The notes beneath the pieces were generated by a model. That model worked only from the letters and a program-made list of their open reading frames with translations, was not told where the DNA came from and ran no database searches. The translations under genes were made by a program, and so were the position numbers. Positions 18,301-26,909 of a stretch of DNA of 64,000 nucleotides are shown one piece after another. The stretch covers positions 5,208,501 to 5,272,500 of the forward strand of contig NZ_CP073760.1 of NCBI RefSeq assembly GCF_018399035.1. Reading direction: 5' to 3'. The first letter of the stretch is position 1; every line of letters begins with the position of its first letter. This DNA is from Thiocapsa sp. (GTDB lineage Bacteria; Pseudomonadota; Gammaproteobacteria; Chromatiales; Chromatiaceae).

Positions 18301-20648
18301 TGCGGATGCACGAAATCGATAAAAGGATGCCCTTCCAACTCCTCGGGCGGGTAGCCGAGGGTCCGCTCCCATTCCGGGTTCACGCGCAAGAACCCGCCCT
18401 CGGCGTTCACGATGCAGAACATGTCGAGCCCGGTCGTGAAGAACCGGTTGAGCTCCTCGGTTCGGGCGTTGACCAGACCGACCAATCCCGCATGGCGACG
18501 CGCCAGTAGAGTGACCATGAGGACGAATGCGGCAGTCAGGGCGAGCCCCGTGAGCGCCGTGATCCATCCTGCCCGCACGGGATGCCTGCTCAGGAATTCC
18601 GGCCCCGCGTAGGCCGTCACCGCAAAGACCTCGCCGAAGATCGGAATGAGACGGGTCAGCGACGGGCCGGCGGGAAGCTCGCCGTTCGGAGTCCAATTCG
18701 ATGCAAGCGGCTCGAAGCTTCCGGAGCTGTGCAGGTAAGCGATCTGCAGGCGCGTGGCCTTGTCCGGCCCGCCCCCCAGCAGAAGGGTATCCATGCGCAG
18801 CGCGGCGGCGACGACACCCTGTACCTCGCCCGAGTCGCCGAAGACCGGCTGAAAGACACGGATACCCTTCGGGCTCCCCGGCTCCAGCACGAAGGTGATG
18901 GGTTCGGTTGCCGTCGGCATGCGACCGAGCGCCGCCTCTTCGATGGCGGCACGGCGTATTGGATCCGAGGCAAGGTCGAAGCCCAACGCCTGTAGGTTGG
19001 CTCTCGTCGACGGTACGGCAAAGAGGACCGGATAGTGATGCTCGCGCTCCGTCACAGGTCCGCGCCCTCCCTGCGCGTCTTCCTGCCACATCCGCGCGTC
19101 CTCGATGCCGGCGGCCTCGGCCCATGTGCCGAAGTCATCCTGATCCGTTGCGCGCACCCTCGGCGCCCAAGCCCATGCACGTACGGCCGGATCGCGTGTG
19201 AGATAGCGCGTATAGCGGTCGAAGTCATCTGCGGTGATATCCGCCGAGATTTCGACGAAGCTCGTCAGCCCCTCGAGCTCGGTATCGCGCAGGTTGTGCA
19301 AGCTCCCGGCGATCGCCTCGGTGCGTGCGCTCGCCAATTGGGCGAATGACCAGTCACGGGCATGGCCCTCGCGCTGATGGGCCGTCCATGCGGCAAAGAG
19401 GGTCAAGGCGAGACCCGAGGCCAAGACCAGCGCCGGCTCCAAATGGCGTAATCGGTGCGCAGCATGCGCCTCGAGGCGGGCGCGTCGCATCAGCAACGCC
19501 GTACCCGCGAGGATGATCAGGAGCAGCACGAGCGTCAGTACGAGTATCGGCGCGGCGGCCTTTGCGAGCTCGATCCTCCAGGTGCGCGCCTCCACGTCGA
19601 TGCCGAGCACGGCGACGACGTCGCCTTGGAGACGATAGGCCCCGGCGCAGACGATGATGTCGCCGACGCGCTGAACGAAGGTCGTCTTGGGCTCGATGCG
19701 CTGGTTGATCGGGTTCACGTATTCGTAGGCCACCCAACCACTGCCGCTCGATAGGGCGATGCGCTGAATCTCCTTGCGGAATAGGGTGCCGCCGACACGG
19801 TCCGGTCTGTCGATCCAATTCTGCCCTACCAACTCGGGTCTCGCCGGATGGGCCAGGAAGGTCATCTCGAGGTCGTAGGCAAAGGCGTAGAGATCGCCCC
19901 GATGGAAGGGGCCGTTCGGCTCGCGCAAGGCATCGAGCAGGGCCTCCCGGCCATGCTCGCCTGCATAGGCAGACGCGTTTTGCACCAGCGCGCGGGCCTC
20001 GGCCGGGAGTGCACTGCCCTGGACGGCCTTGCTCGGCTCGAAGATCGGGACCTGTGCCGAGATCCAGGTTCCCCAGCGGTCGACGAGCGGTCCTTCCACA
20101 TGCTCGTCGCCGGTGGCGAAGACACGCCACTCGCCCTCCGATGCCTCGTCGTAGAGATCGCCGGGGGGCGAGTAATCCTCGGAGTCGGGTGCCTCGTTGT
20201 CGACGAAGATGAACAACTGCCCATCCGCACGACGTCCCATCAGATAGACGAACCGGTAGCGCGGATCGGTCCGCGCTATGGTGGCAAGCTGGTTCTTGAG
20301 TCGCTGATATTCGGGCTTTTTTACGTCCGAGAGGTCGCCCGCGAGGACCGCGATGCGCTCGAAATTCAAAGACTGTGCCAACAGCCGCGTCTCCAACAGC
20401 AGGCGGTCCTTCATCTCGCGATCCGCCAGCCCGACCGACCACCAGGCTCCGAGTGATCCGCCGATCAGCACCAGCACGACCAACGCGATGGCCGCGCGCA
20501 TGAATAGGCGCCGCGAGCCTGAGCTCGGGGCGGCGATCACCTGGCGGAGCGCTCTGCGGGTCAAGAGGTTCTCGGTCCGGGGCGGGGCATAGGCCGGGGC
20601 GGCGTCGCGACGGCGATCGCCGAACGCGCGCGAATATCCGGCATGCAC
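15399..20648 (-). CDS. Large membrane hybrid sensor histidine kinase (Cache-like, CHASE, PAS, two GAF, HisKA, HATPase, two receiver domains)
   Basis: The 1749-residue protein has a membrane segment at about 50-72, a Cache-like extracytoplasmic domain (about 80-350), further membrane segments (about 365-420), a CHASE domain (about 440-665), another membrane segment, PAS (about 729-836), two GAF domains (about 856-1016 and 1043-1196), HisKA with NMSHEIRTPMNAV (His about 1234), HATPase (about 1290-1440, GTGLGLVISRKLVE) and two receivers (about 1463-1583 with LMDWKMP; 1613-1733 with LMDLQMPIMDG). No Hpt domain is included. The GTG start at 20648 is uncertain; later in-frame starts before the first membrane segment are possible. 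It lies 27 bp after the diguanylate cyclase gene and is probably the last gene of that operon. The CheY-like first receiver reads MPGKIDG where MPGMDG is usual. Confidence 0.9.
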   Translation of the reverse strand: MHAGYSRAFGDRRRDAAPAYAPPRTENLLTRRALRQVIAAPSSGSRRLFMRAAIALVVLVLIGGSLGAWWSVGLADREMKDRLLLETRLLAQSLNFERIAVLAGDLSDVKKPEYQRLKNQLATIARTDPRYRFVYLMGRRADGQLFIFVDNEAPDSEDYSPPGDLYDEASEGEWRVFATGDEHVEGPLVDRWGTWISAQVPIFEPSKAVQGSALPAEARALVQNASAYAGEHGREALLDALREPNGPFHRGDLYAFAYDLEMTFLAHPARPELVGQNWIDRPDRVGGTLFRKEIQRIALSSGSGWVAYEYVNPINQRIEPKTTFVQRVGDIIVCAGAYRLQGDVVAVLGIDVEARTWRIELAKAAAPILVLTLVLLLIILAGTALLMRRARLEAHAAHRLRHLEPALVLASGLALTLFAAWTAHQREGHARDWSFAQLASARTEAIAGSLHNLRDTELEGLTSFVEISADITADDFDRYTRYLTRDPAVRAWAWAPRVRATDQDDFGTWAEAAGIEDARMWQEDAQGGRGPVTEREHHYPVLFAVPSTRANLQALGFDLASDPIRRAAIEEAALGRMPTATEPITFVLEPGSPKGIRVFQPVFGDSGEVQGVVAAALRMDTLLLGGGPDKATRLQIAYLHSSGSFEPLASNWTPNGELPAGPSLTRLIPIFGEVFAVTAYAGPEFLSRHPVRAGWITALTGLALTAAFVLMVTLLARRHAGLVGLVNARTEELNRFFTTGLDMFCIVNAEGGFLRVNPEWERTLGYPPEELEGHPFIDFVHPQDRETTLEATRHLYAQGAILDFENRYRCRDGSYRWIEWRSFSSGELIYAAARDVTERKRTQAESARRLALESAAAAISARFARARPDNFDVILDRTLQRLGELLEVERAYLFRLSQDGSRMTNTHEWCAPGIASQMGRAPDLPVDGMPWWKARMAAGEPVLIPDVDDLPEEATPEKAEFSAQGIQSLLCLPMVDSGGRLGGFVGFDTLRPGHAWAENDLGLLQLLVQVIGSTIKRLDTFARLQDSEKALQRETRLQDLLMEISATYISLPLDRVDSVIETSLGHLGDFVGADRAYLFDYDVERHIVINTHEWCAPGVEPQIDTLQAVPTDLVSDWVATHRTGGTVYVPDVLSLAPESSVRQVLEPQGIKSAIAVPMMDGPRCRGFVGFDSVRKHHRYSDTEQRLLTVFAQMLVNVQKRRETEESLRLSREQAEAASRSKSEFLANMSHEIRTPMNAVIGLSQILLGTDLNEEQRDYLGKIYGSSRLLLRIINDILDYSKIEAGKLELESRPFRVDQLLEQMATLFGSAAGEKGLELVFRVSPEVHRTLLGDALRLGQVLTNLLANALKFTEQGTVEVRITRLGGDTDQVRLRCEVSDTGIGMDPGQVDRLFQAFSQADSSTTRKYGGTGLGLVISRKLVERMGGTLEVASLPGEGSVFSFDLLLPVSREDTGLGNTREISGSRVLVVDDHAVARTVLREILESWGCRVEEAASGAAAVQAVIEAERAGMAFDFILMDWKMPGKIDGLEAVRQLFRLRQEGVLTGAAAPAIIVSGYNRDDLPKDRRGLKGFLGKPVTASALLDTLLEARDGKPQPGKPARSARPATPSFTGSAILLVEDNALNQEVAKRMLQRTGAVVTLAENGVEAVELATSRDFDLVLMDLQMPIMDGFEATRRIRPMRPDLPIIALSAAVMEADRNDAREAGMNDHLAKPIDTVELYRTLALWLPGPDDTEPKRSAAQTIDPASG

Positions 20649-20675
20649 CCCATTGTCTGCTTCATGCCCCGCCGA

Positions 20676-22106
20676 TCAGGATGTACCCACCACACGATCC
20701 CTGCCCCCATCTTTGGCCCGATAGAGCCGTTGATCCGCGATCTCGACAAGGCCGTCGACATCCATCCCGGCATACTCGCACACGCCGCCGCTGACGGTGA
20801 CCCGAAGCCCGGGTTGACTCCAGGTCAGTGCCTTCACGGTCCGGCGAATGCGCTCGGCGACCTCCAGCGCCAAGGCGGCGGATGTGAGCGGCAGGATCAC
20901 GAGAAACTCCTCTCCTCCGTAACGGCCGCTGACGTCGACATCCCGCGTGCAGGTGCGCAAGGTCGCAGCGACCTTCACCAGGACCTCGTCGCCGACCCGA
21001 TGCCCGAAGGTGTCGTTGATTGCCTTGAAGCTGTCCAGGTCGAGCAGGATGACCGAGAGCTCGTCGCCGTAGCGTTTGGCACGCTCGATTTCCTCGCCAA
21101 GTTTCTGCAAAAGATAGCGTCGGTTGTAGGCCCCGGTCAGCCCATCCGTCAAGGAAGCCAGTCGCAGGTCGTCCTGGATCGCCTTGAGCTCCGAGATGTC
21201 GACCAAGGAGATGAGTCGGCTCGAGACGCCCGAGAATCGAATCGGCATGGCCGAGACCACGGCCCAACGTCGACTTTTGTCGTTGGTCAGGATCTGGGTT
21301 TCGCGCTGCTCGCCGATCCCGGCCGGGAGTCCGTCGGCGGCCAGTGCCTCCCAGGCCGCGCTGTTCAACCGCCCGGTGTTGTCGGGCTCCAGCACGAGAT
21401 AGGTCTTGGCCGCCTGATTGGCTTGGGCGACACCCGCGAGACCGCGCTCGGCCAAGATCATCGGGAAGGGTGCGACCTCGAACAGGGTGCGCAGATTGGA
21501 CTCGCTCTCGCCGAGCCTGCGCAACACCCGGCTGGCGCCGAACCAGGCAAGAGCGATGACGAGGAGCATGGCGCCGCCGACCCACAGGAGCTTGCCGCGC
21601 ACGCTGTGGACCAGATCGTTCAGGAACTGCGGACTGGAATAGAAGGTGGCGATCCCGACCAGCAGGTGACCGTCCGGATCGTAAAGCGGCACCTCCGTCA
21701 CGAAACAATCCGTACACTGCTCGACTCCCCGCGCCAGGTCGAGGCTTTCGGGGGCAAGCGCGAGCAGATCCTCGTCGAGGACCAGGGTGATCCGCCGGAC
21801 GAAAGGCGTTTCGGTCGATTCGTCCTTGAGCAGCAGCACGGCGCCGAGCTCGGTCAGGATCTCGTTGGCGAGTTGGTCGGGCCGGTCGGTGTTGCGCAGC
21901 ACCGACTCGATCCCGCTACTCTGGGCCTGGGCGAACGCGCGCGATCGGCTCTCGGCGTCGGCGCGCAGGGTCGGCTCGATGACGATGACCCAGTGCAGCG
22001 CGATCAGCGTCGTGAGCAGGATCCCGAGCAGCGCAAAGATCACGGCGAGGTTGCGCTCGAGCGTCAGCGAGAACCGGCGGCGTGTGGCCAAGGCCCTGTC
22101 GTTCAT
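20676..22106 (-). CDS. Membrane diguanylate cyclase with PAS-like region
   Basis: Makes cyclic di-GMP from GTP. The 476-residue protein has an N-terminal membrane segment (LAVIFALLGILLTTLIALHW), an extracytoplasmic region of about 130 residues, a second membrane segment (LLWVGGAMLLVIALAWFG), a PAS-like domain and a C-terminal GGDEF domain with intact GGEEF (about residue 398), DSFKAINDTFGHRVGDEVL and GRYGGEEFLVILP. I see no RxxD inhibitory site at the usual position (CTRDVD lies near it). It begins 6 bp after the YfiR-like gene. By analogy with YfiR/YfiN the neighbouring periplasmic protein may control it. Confidence 0.93.
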   Translation of the reverse strand: MNDRALATRRRFSLTLERNLAVIFALLGILLTTLIALHWVIVIEPTLRADAESRSRAFAQAQSSGIESVLRNTDRPDQLANEILTELGAVLLLKDESTETPFVRRITLVLDEDLLALAPESLDLARGVEQCTDCFVTEVPLYDPDGHLLVGIATFYSSPQFLNDLVHSVRGKLLWVGGAMLLVIALAWFGASRVLRRLGESESNLRTLFEVAPFPMILAERGLAGVAQANQAAKTYLVLEPDNTGRLNSAAWEALAADGLPAGIGEQRETQILTNDKSRRWAVVSAMPIRFSGVSSRLISLVDISELKAIQDDLRLASLTDGLTGAYNRRYLLQKLGEEIERAKRYGDELSVILLDLDSFKAINDTFGHRVGDEVLVKVAATLRTCTRDVDVSGRYGGEEFLVILPLTSAALALEVAERIRRTVKALTWSQPGLRVTVSGGVCEYAGMDVDGLVEIADQRLYRAKDGGRDRVVGTS

Positions 22107-22112
22107 GCCGGT

Positions 22113-22688
22113 TTACTCATGGCGGCGTGCGACCTTGAGAAAAAACGGCTTGAATCGGACCTCGGCGCGCTGCGCCCGGGGTAGGTTGACGAAGGGGAGG
22201 ATGCGGTCTGCGACATGGATTCCCGCAACGGCGCCGGCCTCCACATCGCCCGCGAAGGGCGAGAAGACCAGGGCGCGATGACGCTCCGACCAGAGGCGCA
22301 GCCGCTTGCCCCCGATGTTCACGCTGGCGACGAAGATTCCGCCGAGCAAGGCATCGTCCGCGTCCAACGCCTCCGCGCTCAGGGTCTGCACATTCAAGGG
22401 GATCTCGCGGATCCAGCCGATGGCGCGAAGCGCCGCGGCGGCCTCTCGAGCGACAGTGTCGGAGCCTTCATAGACGACACGGATCTCGAGTTTCCCGCCG
22501 GCCGCGTGCTTGTCTTCAAGATCGTCTATGGCGCCGAGAACGGCGGGGAAGAGTTTGAGCCCGACGCGGAACCGCTGCTCCTCCTCCTGCCACAGCGACT
22601 GGGTCCAGGCACGTGTGGTGACGAACCCGAGACACAGCACGAGTGCAGCGACGAAACCTCGGCGGCTGACTCCTGCAATCGGCGGCAT
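22113..22688 (-). CDS. YfiR-like periplasmic protein (DUF4154 type)
   Basis: The 191-residue protein has a signal peptide containing SRRGFVAALVLCLG, which fits a twin-arginine signal. The mature part has the alternating beta/alpha layout of YfiR/DUF4154 proteins (FRVGLKLFPAVLGAIDDL, KLEIRVVYEGSDTVAREAAAALRAIGWIREIPLNVQTLS, LLGGIFVASVNIGGKRLRLW). In Pseudomonas, YfiR holds the diguanylate cyclase YfiN inactive in the periplasm. The start at 22688 is preferred over 22730 because GGGAG lies 8 bp upstream and it falls just after the receptor gene's stop; the assignment to the family is from overall pattern, so moderately sure. Confidence 0.7.
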   Translation of the reverse strand: MPPIAGVSRRGFVAALVLCLGFVTTRAWTQSLWQEEEQRFRVGLKLFPAVLGAIDDLEDKHAAGGKLEIRVVYEGSDTVAREAAAALRAIGWIREIPLNVQTLSAEALDADDALLGGIFVASVNIGGKRLRLWSERHRALVFSPFAGDVEAGAVAGIHVADRILPFVNLPRAQRAEVRFKPFFLKVARRHE

Positions 22689-22702
22689 CGCGTCGGCTCC
22701 CG

Positions 22703-24748
22703 TCAGAAGCGGTAGCCGATGGACAACCACCAGCGCCGTCCCGGACGTGGATAGCCGTCCGGGTAGGGCAGGTTCACCCCGCCGAAGCCGGTCGGCAGGT
22801 CGGGGTAGTGCACCGCCTCGTCGGTCAGGTTCTTGACCCCGAGATGGGCGAAAACGCCGGGTCCGGTGCGCCGATAGCTCAGGGTGAGATCCGCCATGGC
22901 GTAGCCCGAGACCGCGTCGCGCAGGTCGGATTCGGGACGGCTTCGATCACCGACATAGCGCAGTTGCAGCGCTGCGGTCCAGGGATCGAGCGGGCGCCAA
23001 AGGACGGCCAGATTGGCCAGCGAGTCGGTGCCGCCGGGCAGCGGTCGGTCGGTGTCGCGCGAGACCGTGGTGACGTAGGAGACATTCGCATCGATCTTCA
23101 CACGGGCTCCGAGGCGGACCTCGTATTCCAGCTCGACACCGCGCAGACGCGCATCGGCGCTGTTGATGAACCCGTCGTCGTCGTCCCCGAAGACGATCGG
23201 ATCGACGAGGTCGGACTGAAACAGGATCAGGCGTCCTTCCCAGCGGGGTTGCTTGAGGATGTAGCCCAGCTCGTAGGTTGCGATCTCCCCGGCGCCGATG
23301 GACTCCCGGCCCGGATATTCACGCTCGTAGAAGGTCGGCGGCCGAAACGCTTGGGCGTATTGAAGCTTGAGGATATTGGCCGCGTCGATGCGCCAAACGG
23401 CGGCCAGGCGCGGGGTCAGGAAGGCGCCGAGGTCGCTGTAGTCGTCCAGACGCAGGGCGGCCGTGACCGTGACGCGCTCGCTCGCGCGGATCTCGTCCTG
23501 GACGATCAGGCTGAGAATCCGCCGGTCGAGGTCGGTATCCAGCCAGCTTTCCGGAACATCGAACGGCAGGTTGAGCCAGCTCCAGCTTGCGCGCTCGACC
23601 CGCACCTGACTCGCCTCGACGCCCAGCAGGACCAGATGCCGCTCCCAACCGCGCCAGTGCAGATCCGCGGCCCCGATGTAGCGTGTCTCGCGGTAGTCCT
23701 GATCCAGGTAGACGGGTTGCGTGTCGAAATAACTCGGCGGGAAGACATAGAGCTGCTTGCGTGTGCGCTCGTACTGCAGCGACTCGAGCCGAATGCGTGC
23801 ATCCAGCGTGTCCGAAAGCACCAGATCTTGGCCGATTTGAGCCGAGACATAGCGCTGCTCGGAGACGAGCCGGTCGTCCGATGGCGGCAGGAAGTGATTG
23901 ATCCCGAAATGATCGCCGTAGTCGTCGTCCAGGATCTTGATCGCGACGAAGGTGTTGCGCCAGCGCAGATCGGCGAAGGCACCGAGATAGCGGCTCGCCT
24001 CGTTCGACGGGCCGGGAGCGTTGGAGAGCTTGGCCTCGCCGATCGCGAAGAGCGCATCCTCGGAGACGGGTACGCCGCCGTTGCCGGCAAGTCCGGTCAG
24101 ATTGATCGAGGCGGTCAGATCGCGCTGCGGGTCGCTCCAGTGCCAGATCCCGCCTCCGCCGGCAGCGGAGCGCTCGTCGGCCCGGGCGTAGAGGGTGCGG
24201 TCGCTTTGCCGGGTGATGACGTTGACTACGCCGGCGAAGGCGTACTCGCCATGCACGGAGGAGCCGGGTCCGCGGATGACCTCGATGCGCTCGATCTGCT
24301 CGATGGGGATATTCAGGACCGGGTTTGCGGTGGCGAACAGTGTCGAGTTCATCGACACGCCGTCGAGTAGGAGCTTGATGTTCCCGGAGGCATAGCCGAA
24401 ACCCACCCCACGGCTGAGGACCTGGCGCTCGCCGGTCATCTCGAGCCCTTGGCTGATGCCGGGGACCAGCGAGAGCGCCTCCCAGACCGTGCGCGCTCCG
24501 CGGGCGAGCAGGTCGGTTCCGGACAGGATCGTGGCCATGCCGGGGACGAAGTCCGCGTTCATTCCGCTGCGGGTCGCCAGCTCGGTCTCTTGATCGAGGA
24601 GACTCAGCAGGTCGCCGAGCGGCGCGTCGTCGGAGTCGGACGAGGGTTGTGTGCCGGCCGCGTCGCCTGCGGCCAAGATCGAGATCAGCGTCCACACGGC
24701 GAGTCCGCGCGGCGCGAGGGAGCTTTTCGGCGTTGTTGACGGCAACAC
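22703..24748 (-). CDS. TonB-dependent outer-membrane receptor
   Basis: A 681-residue beta-barrel receptor. After the signal region come the plug domain (ILSGTDLLARGARTVWEALSLVPGI, IKLLLDGVSMN, IEQIERIEVIRGPGSSVHGEYAFAGVVNVIT) and barrel strands ending in WWLSIGYRF with the terminal aromatic expected for BAM insertion. The GTG at 24748 has GGAGG 7 bp upstream and is preferred; an ATG at 24811 without a good ribosome site is the alternative. It is the first gene of the run that continues with the YfiR-like protein, the diguanylate cyclase and the hybrid kinase. The ligand is unknown; no siderophore or cobalamin genes adjoin. Confidence 0.9.
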   Translation of the reverse strand: MLPSTTPKSSLAPRGLAVWTLISILAAGDAAGTQPSSDSDDAPLGDLLSLLDQETELATRSGMNADFVPGMATILSGTDLLARGARTVWEALSLVPGISQGLEMTGERQVLSRGVGFGYASGNIKLLLDGVSMNSTLFATANPVLNIPIEQIERIEVIRGPGSSVHGEYAFAGVVNVITRQSDRTLYARADERSAAGGGGIWHWSDPQRDLTASINLTGLAGNGGVPVSEDALFAIGEAKLSNAPGPSNEASRYLGAFADLRWRNTFVAIKILDDDYGDHFGINHFLPPSDDRLVSEQRYVSAQIGQDLVLSDTLDARIRLESLQYERTRKQLYVFPPSYFDTQPVYLDQDYRETRYIGAADLHWRGWERHLVLLGVEASQVRVERASWSWLNLPFDVPESWLDTDLDRRILSLIVQDEIRASERVTVTAALRLDDYSDLGAFLTPRLAAVWRIDAANILKLQYAQAFRPPTFYEREYPGRESIGAGEIATYELGYILKQPRWEGRLILFQSDLVDPIVFGDDDDGFINSADARLRGVELEYEVRLGARVKIDANVSYVTTVSRDTDRPLPGGTDSLANLAVLWRPLDPWTAALQLRYVGDRSRPESDLRDAVSGYAMADLTLSYRRTGPGVFAHLGVKNLTDEAVHYPDLPTGFGGVNLPYPDGYPRPGRRWWLSIGYRF

Positions 24749-24928
24749 AGACTGGCCTCCGAGCCCTTGATGCAAGCGGCCTCCTGTTGATGCAACCGAC
24801 CTGTTCGACATCGAGAGATCCGTCGAGGTGCGGGCGTCCCCGCTCGCGCACCCGCTGTCGCGTGACCGTGGGAGAGCAGCTCGACCGGGGCGGCTGCAGA
24901 GACCCCGGGATTCCGCGGAAAACCATCC

Positions 24929-25549
24929 CTAGGATGTCGGCAGGAAACCGTCCGCCTTGAGTTTACCGATCACGGCGGCGATGACCTCGCTGATCATGGT
25001 CTGCTCGGAGCTCGGATCCAGGGTGTCGGAGCGGCCCGACCAGACCAGGGTTGCGCGTCCGGCGTCGTAGAGATTGGTTTCGAGCCGAAGCGCGCGATAA
25101 CCGGCGTAATACCCGGGTGCGGTCACCTCGCTCAGGATGTGACCATAATACGGGTAGAGGCGCCCGTAAAGGCTCGGAACCACATGGGTGCGTCCACCGC
25201 TCGGGGGGGCATCCGGGTCTTCGCCCGCGAGGTAGGTCACGATGACCCCGTCGGCGCCCGAGCGTCCGACCGCCTCCTGCACCGCCCGCGCCCGGCCGAC
25301 ATCCCGGTCGGAGAGCAGGGTATGTGCCGCCCGCGCCTGGACGCCGGCGCCTTTCAACGCTTCGACGAAATTGTCCTCGTAAGCGCGGCGCACGATCGGG
25401 TTGGTGGAGACGCCGAAGACGATCAGGTCGCGATACGGGGTCGGGGGTGTCCCGGGCGCGATCCAGGTCGTGCTCAAGGGACCCGGCGCACAGCCGAGTG
25501 TGAGCAGGGCGGCAAGGCCGAACGCCACGGCAAGCCGAATTGGGCGCAT
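24929..25549 (-). CDS. Predicted lipoprotein (DUF4136-like)
   Basis: The 206-residue protein has a signal peptide ending in LLTLGC, a good lipobox. The mature protein has STTWIAPGTPPTPYRDLIVFGVSTNPIVRRAYEDNFVEALKGAGV and a C-terminal LVWSGRSDTLDPSSEQTMISEVIAAVIGKLKADGF, a pattern of small envelope lipoproteins of the DUF4136 group, of unknown function. The start at 25549 has GGAG 9 bp upstream. It lies 180 bp ahead of the TonB receptor on the same strand and 75 bp behind the reductase gene. Confidence 0.72.
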   Translation of the reverse strand: MRPIRLAVAFGLAALLTLGCAPGPLSTTWIAPGTPPTPYRDLIVFGVSTNPIVRRAYEDNFVEALKGAGVQARAAHTLLSDRDVGRARAVQEAVGRSGADGVIVTYLAGEDPDAPPSGGRTHVVPSLYGRLYPYYGHILSEVTAPGYYAGYRALRLETNLYDAGRATLVWSGRSDTLDPSSEQTMISEVIAAVIGKLKADGFLPTS

Positions 25550-25623
25550 AGAGGGTCGCTCCGAGATCGCGAAAAAGTCCATCGGGCGCGGGAGTGTGCC
25601 CCGCTCGGGGCGGCAGGACAAGC

Positions 25624-26661
25624 TCAGGACGCCCCGCCGTCCTTCGACGTGGTCGCCTTCGTCTCGGCGGCGTATTCGAAGGCGTCCGAAAACATGCGAT
25701 CCCGGTCGAGCCCCGCGGCCTCGAAGGCGATGCGCCCGGCCTCCACCATCACGGGCGGTCCGCTCATGTAGAGGTCGAATCCGCTTGGATCCGGGTGATC
25801 CTCCAGAACGGCCATGTGAACGAATCCGGTGCGTCCCTGCCAATCCGGATCCGGCTCCGAGAGCACGGGGATGAAGCGGAAGGAGGGCAGTTGTCGTGCC
25901 CAGGTCGTCGGCAGATCGGTCAGGTAGAGGTCGCGCTGCGCACGCACCCCCCAGTAGAGCGCGATCGGGCGGTCGAGCCCGCTATGGATCGCGTGCTCGA
26001 TCATCCCTTTCAGCGGTGCGAAACCGGTCCCTCCGCCCATCAAAATGATCGGGCGATCCGAGTCCTCGCGTAGAACGAAGGTCCCCATCGGTCCCTGGAT
26101 GCGCAGGATGCTCTTCTCGGGCATGCTTTCGAAGACGTAGGCAGTGAACTCGCCGCCCGAAACATGACGGATATGCAGCTCGATCTCGGCGTCGTCGTGG
26201 GGCGCATTGGCGATCGAGAAGGCGCGCCGGCGGCCGTCGCGGAGGATGAAGTCCAGATACTGGCCGGCGAGGAATTGCAGCCGTTGGTTCTCCGGCAGCT
26301 TCAGGAAAAGGCGCATCACGTCGTGGTTGAGCCGTTCCTTGCGCGCGACCCGACAGGGCAGGGTGCGGACCTCGATGTGTGCGACCGACGGGACTTCGCG
26401 CACGCGCAACAGCAGGTCGGTAGCCGGCACGGCCTGACAGGCGAGGCAGCTGTCCTCGGGCTGGCCGTCGAGCGCTTCGGTCTGCCGGCCCGGGTAGTCG
26501 ACCCGGCCCTCGAGCAGATGGACCACGCAGGATCCGCACTTGCCGTCGCGACACCCGTAGGGCAGGCCGACGCCCTGGCGCAGCGCGGCAGCGAGGATGG
26601 TTTCCCCCGACTCGACATCGAAGCGATGTTCCGCGGGGAGGGTTCGAATCTTCAAGCTCAT
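25624..26661 (-). CDS. 2Fe-2S / FAD / NAD(P)H oxidoreductase (CDP-6-deoxy-delta-3,4-glucoseen reductase-like)
   Basis: The 345-residue electron-transfer protein has an N-terminal plant-type ferredoxin domain (CRDGKCGSC near residue 37 and the fourth Cys in SCLAC), an FAD-binding domain (RRAFSIANAP) and an NAD(P)H domain (MGGGTGFAPLKGMIEHA; DLYMSGPPVMVEA). Such stand-alone reductases are commonly named after AscD/RfbI, but no deoxysugar genes are nearby, so the partner oxygenase or acceptor is unknown. The start codon lies only 8 bp from a dispersed repeat unit (26670-26754), and no clear ribosome site exists outside that repeat. Confidence 0.9.
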   Translation of the reverse strand: MSLKIRTLPAEHRFDVESGETILAAALRQGVGLPYGCRDGKCGSCVVHLLEGRVDYPGRQTEALDGQPEDSCLACQAVPATDLLLRVREVPSVAHIEVRTLPCRVARKERLNHDVMRLFLKLPENQRLQFLAGQYLDFILRDGRRRAFSIANAPHDDAEIELHIRHVSGGEFTAYVFESMPEKSILRIQGPMGTFVLREDSDRPIILMGGGTGFAPLKGMIEHAIHSGLDRPIALYWGVRAQRDLYLTDLPTTWARQLPSFRFIPVLSEPDPDWQGRTGFVHMAVLEDHPDPSGFDLYMSGPPVMVEAGRIAFEAAGLDRDRMFSDAFEYAAETKATTSKDGGAS

Positions 26662-26669
26662 GGCGTGAT

Positions 26670-26754
26670 TAAACCGCGTCCGGAGTGATTAGGCGATGGT
26701 TTTGGTTTGGCCCGGCCTCATCTTCACATCCGGCCGCGGTAGAGTCGCGGTTTA
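26670..26754. repeat. Single 85-bp dispersed repeat unit
   Basis: TAAACCGCGTCCGG...TCGCGGTTTA with an interior not shared with the other units. It is followed by an AT-rich stretch (TGATTGGTTTTTCAATTTC) like the linkers of the composites, but the second unit is not recognisable. It lies between the divergent reductase and SDR genes and abuts the former's start. Confidence 0.8.
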
Positions 26755-26909
26755 ATGATTGGTTTTTCAATTTCTTGAATCGCCTCTGCGCCGAGGCATC
26801 GGGCGTTCTCGACGCCACGATGCCCGGTGCAATGTGGGTTCTCACCGCGGACTCGATCCAACAATCTTGAGGCATCCTATGCCGCTTTCGCAAACATGAG
26901 GCAGGTCGG

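Noticed and set aside
24749..24928. Cobalamin riboswitch ahead of the TonB receptor
   Set aside because: No B12-box-like sequence is seen and the gap is too short for the full element.
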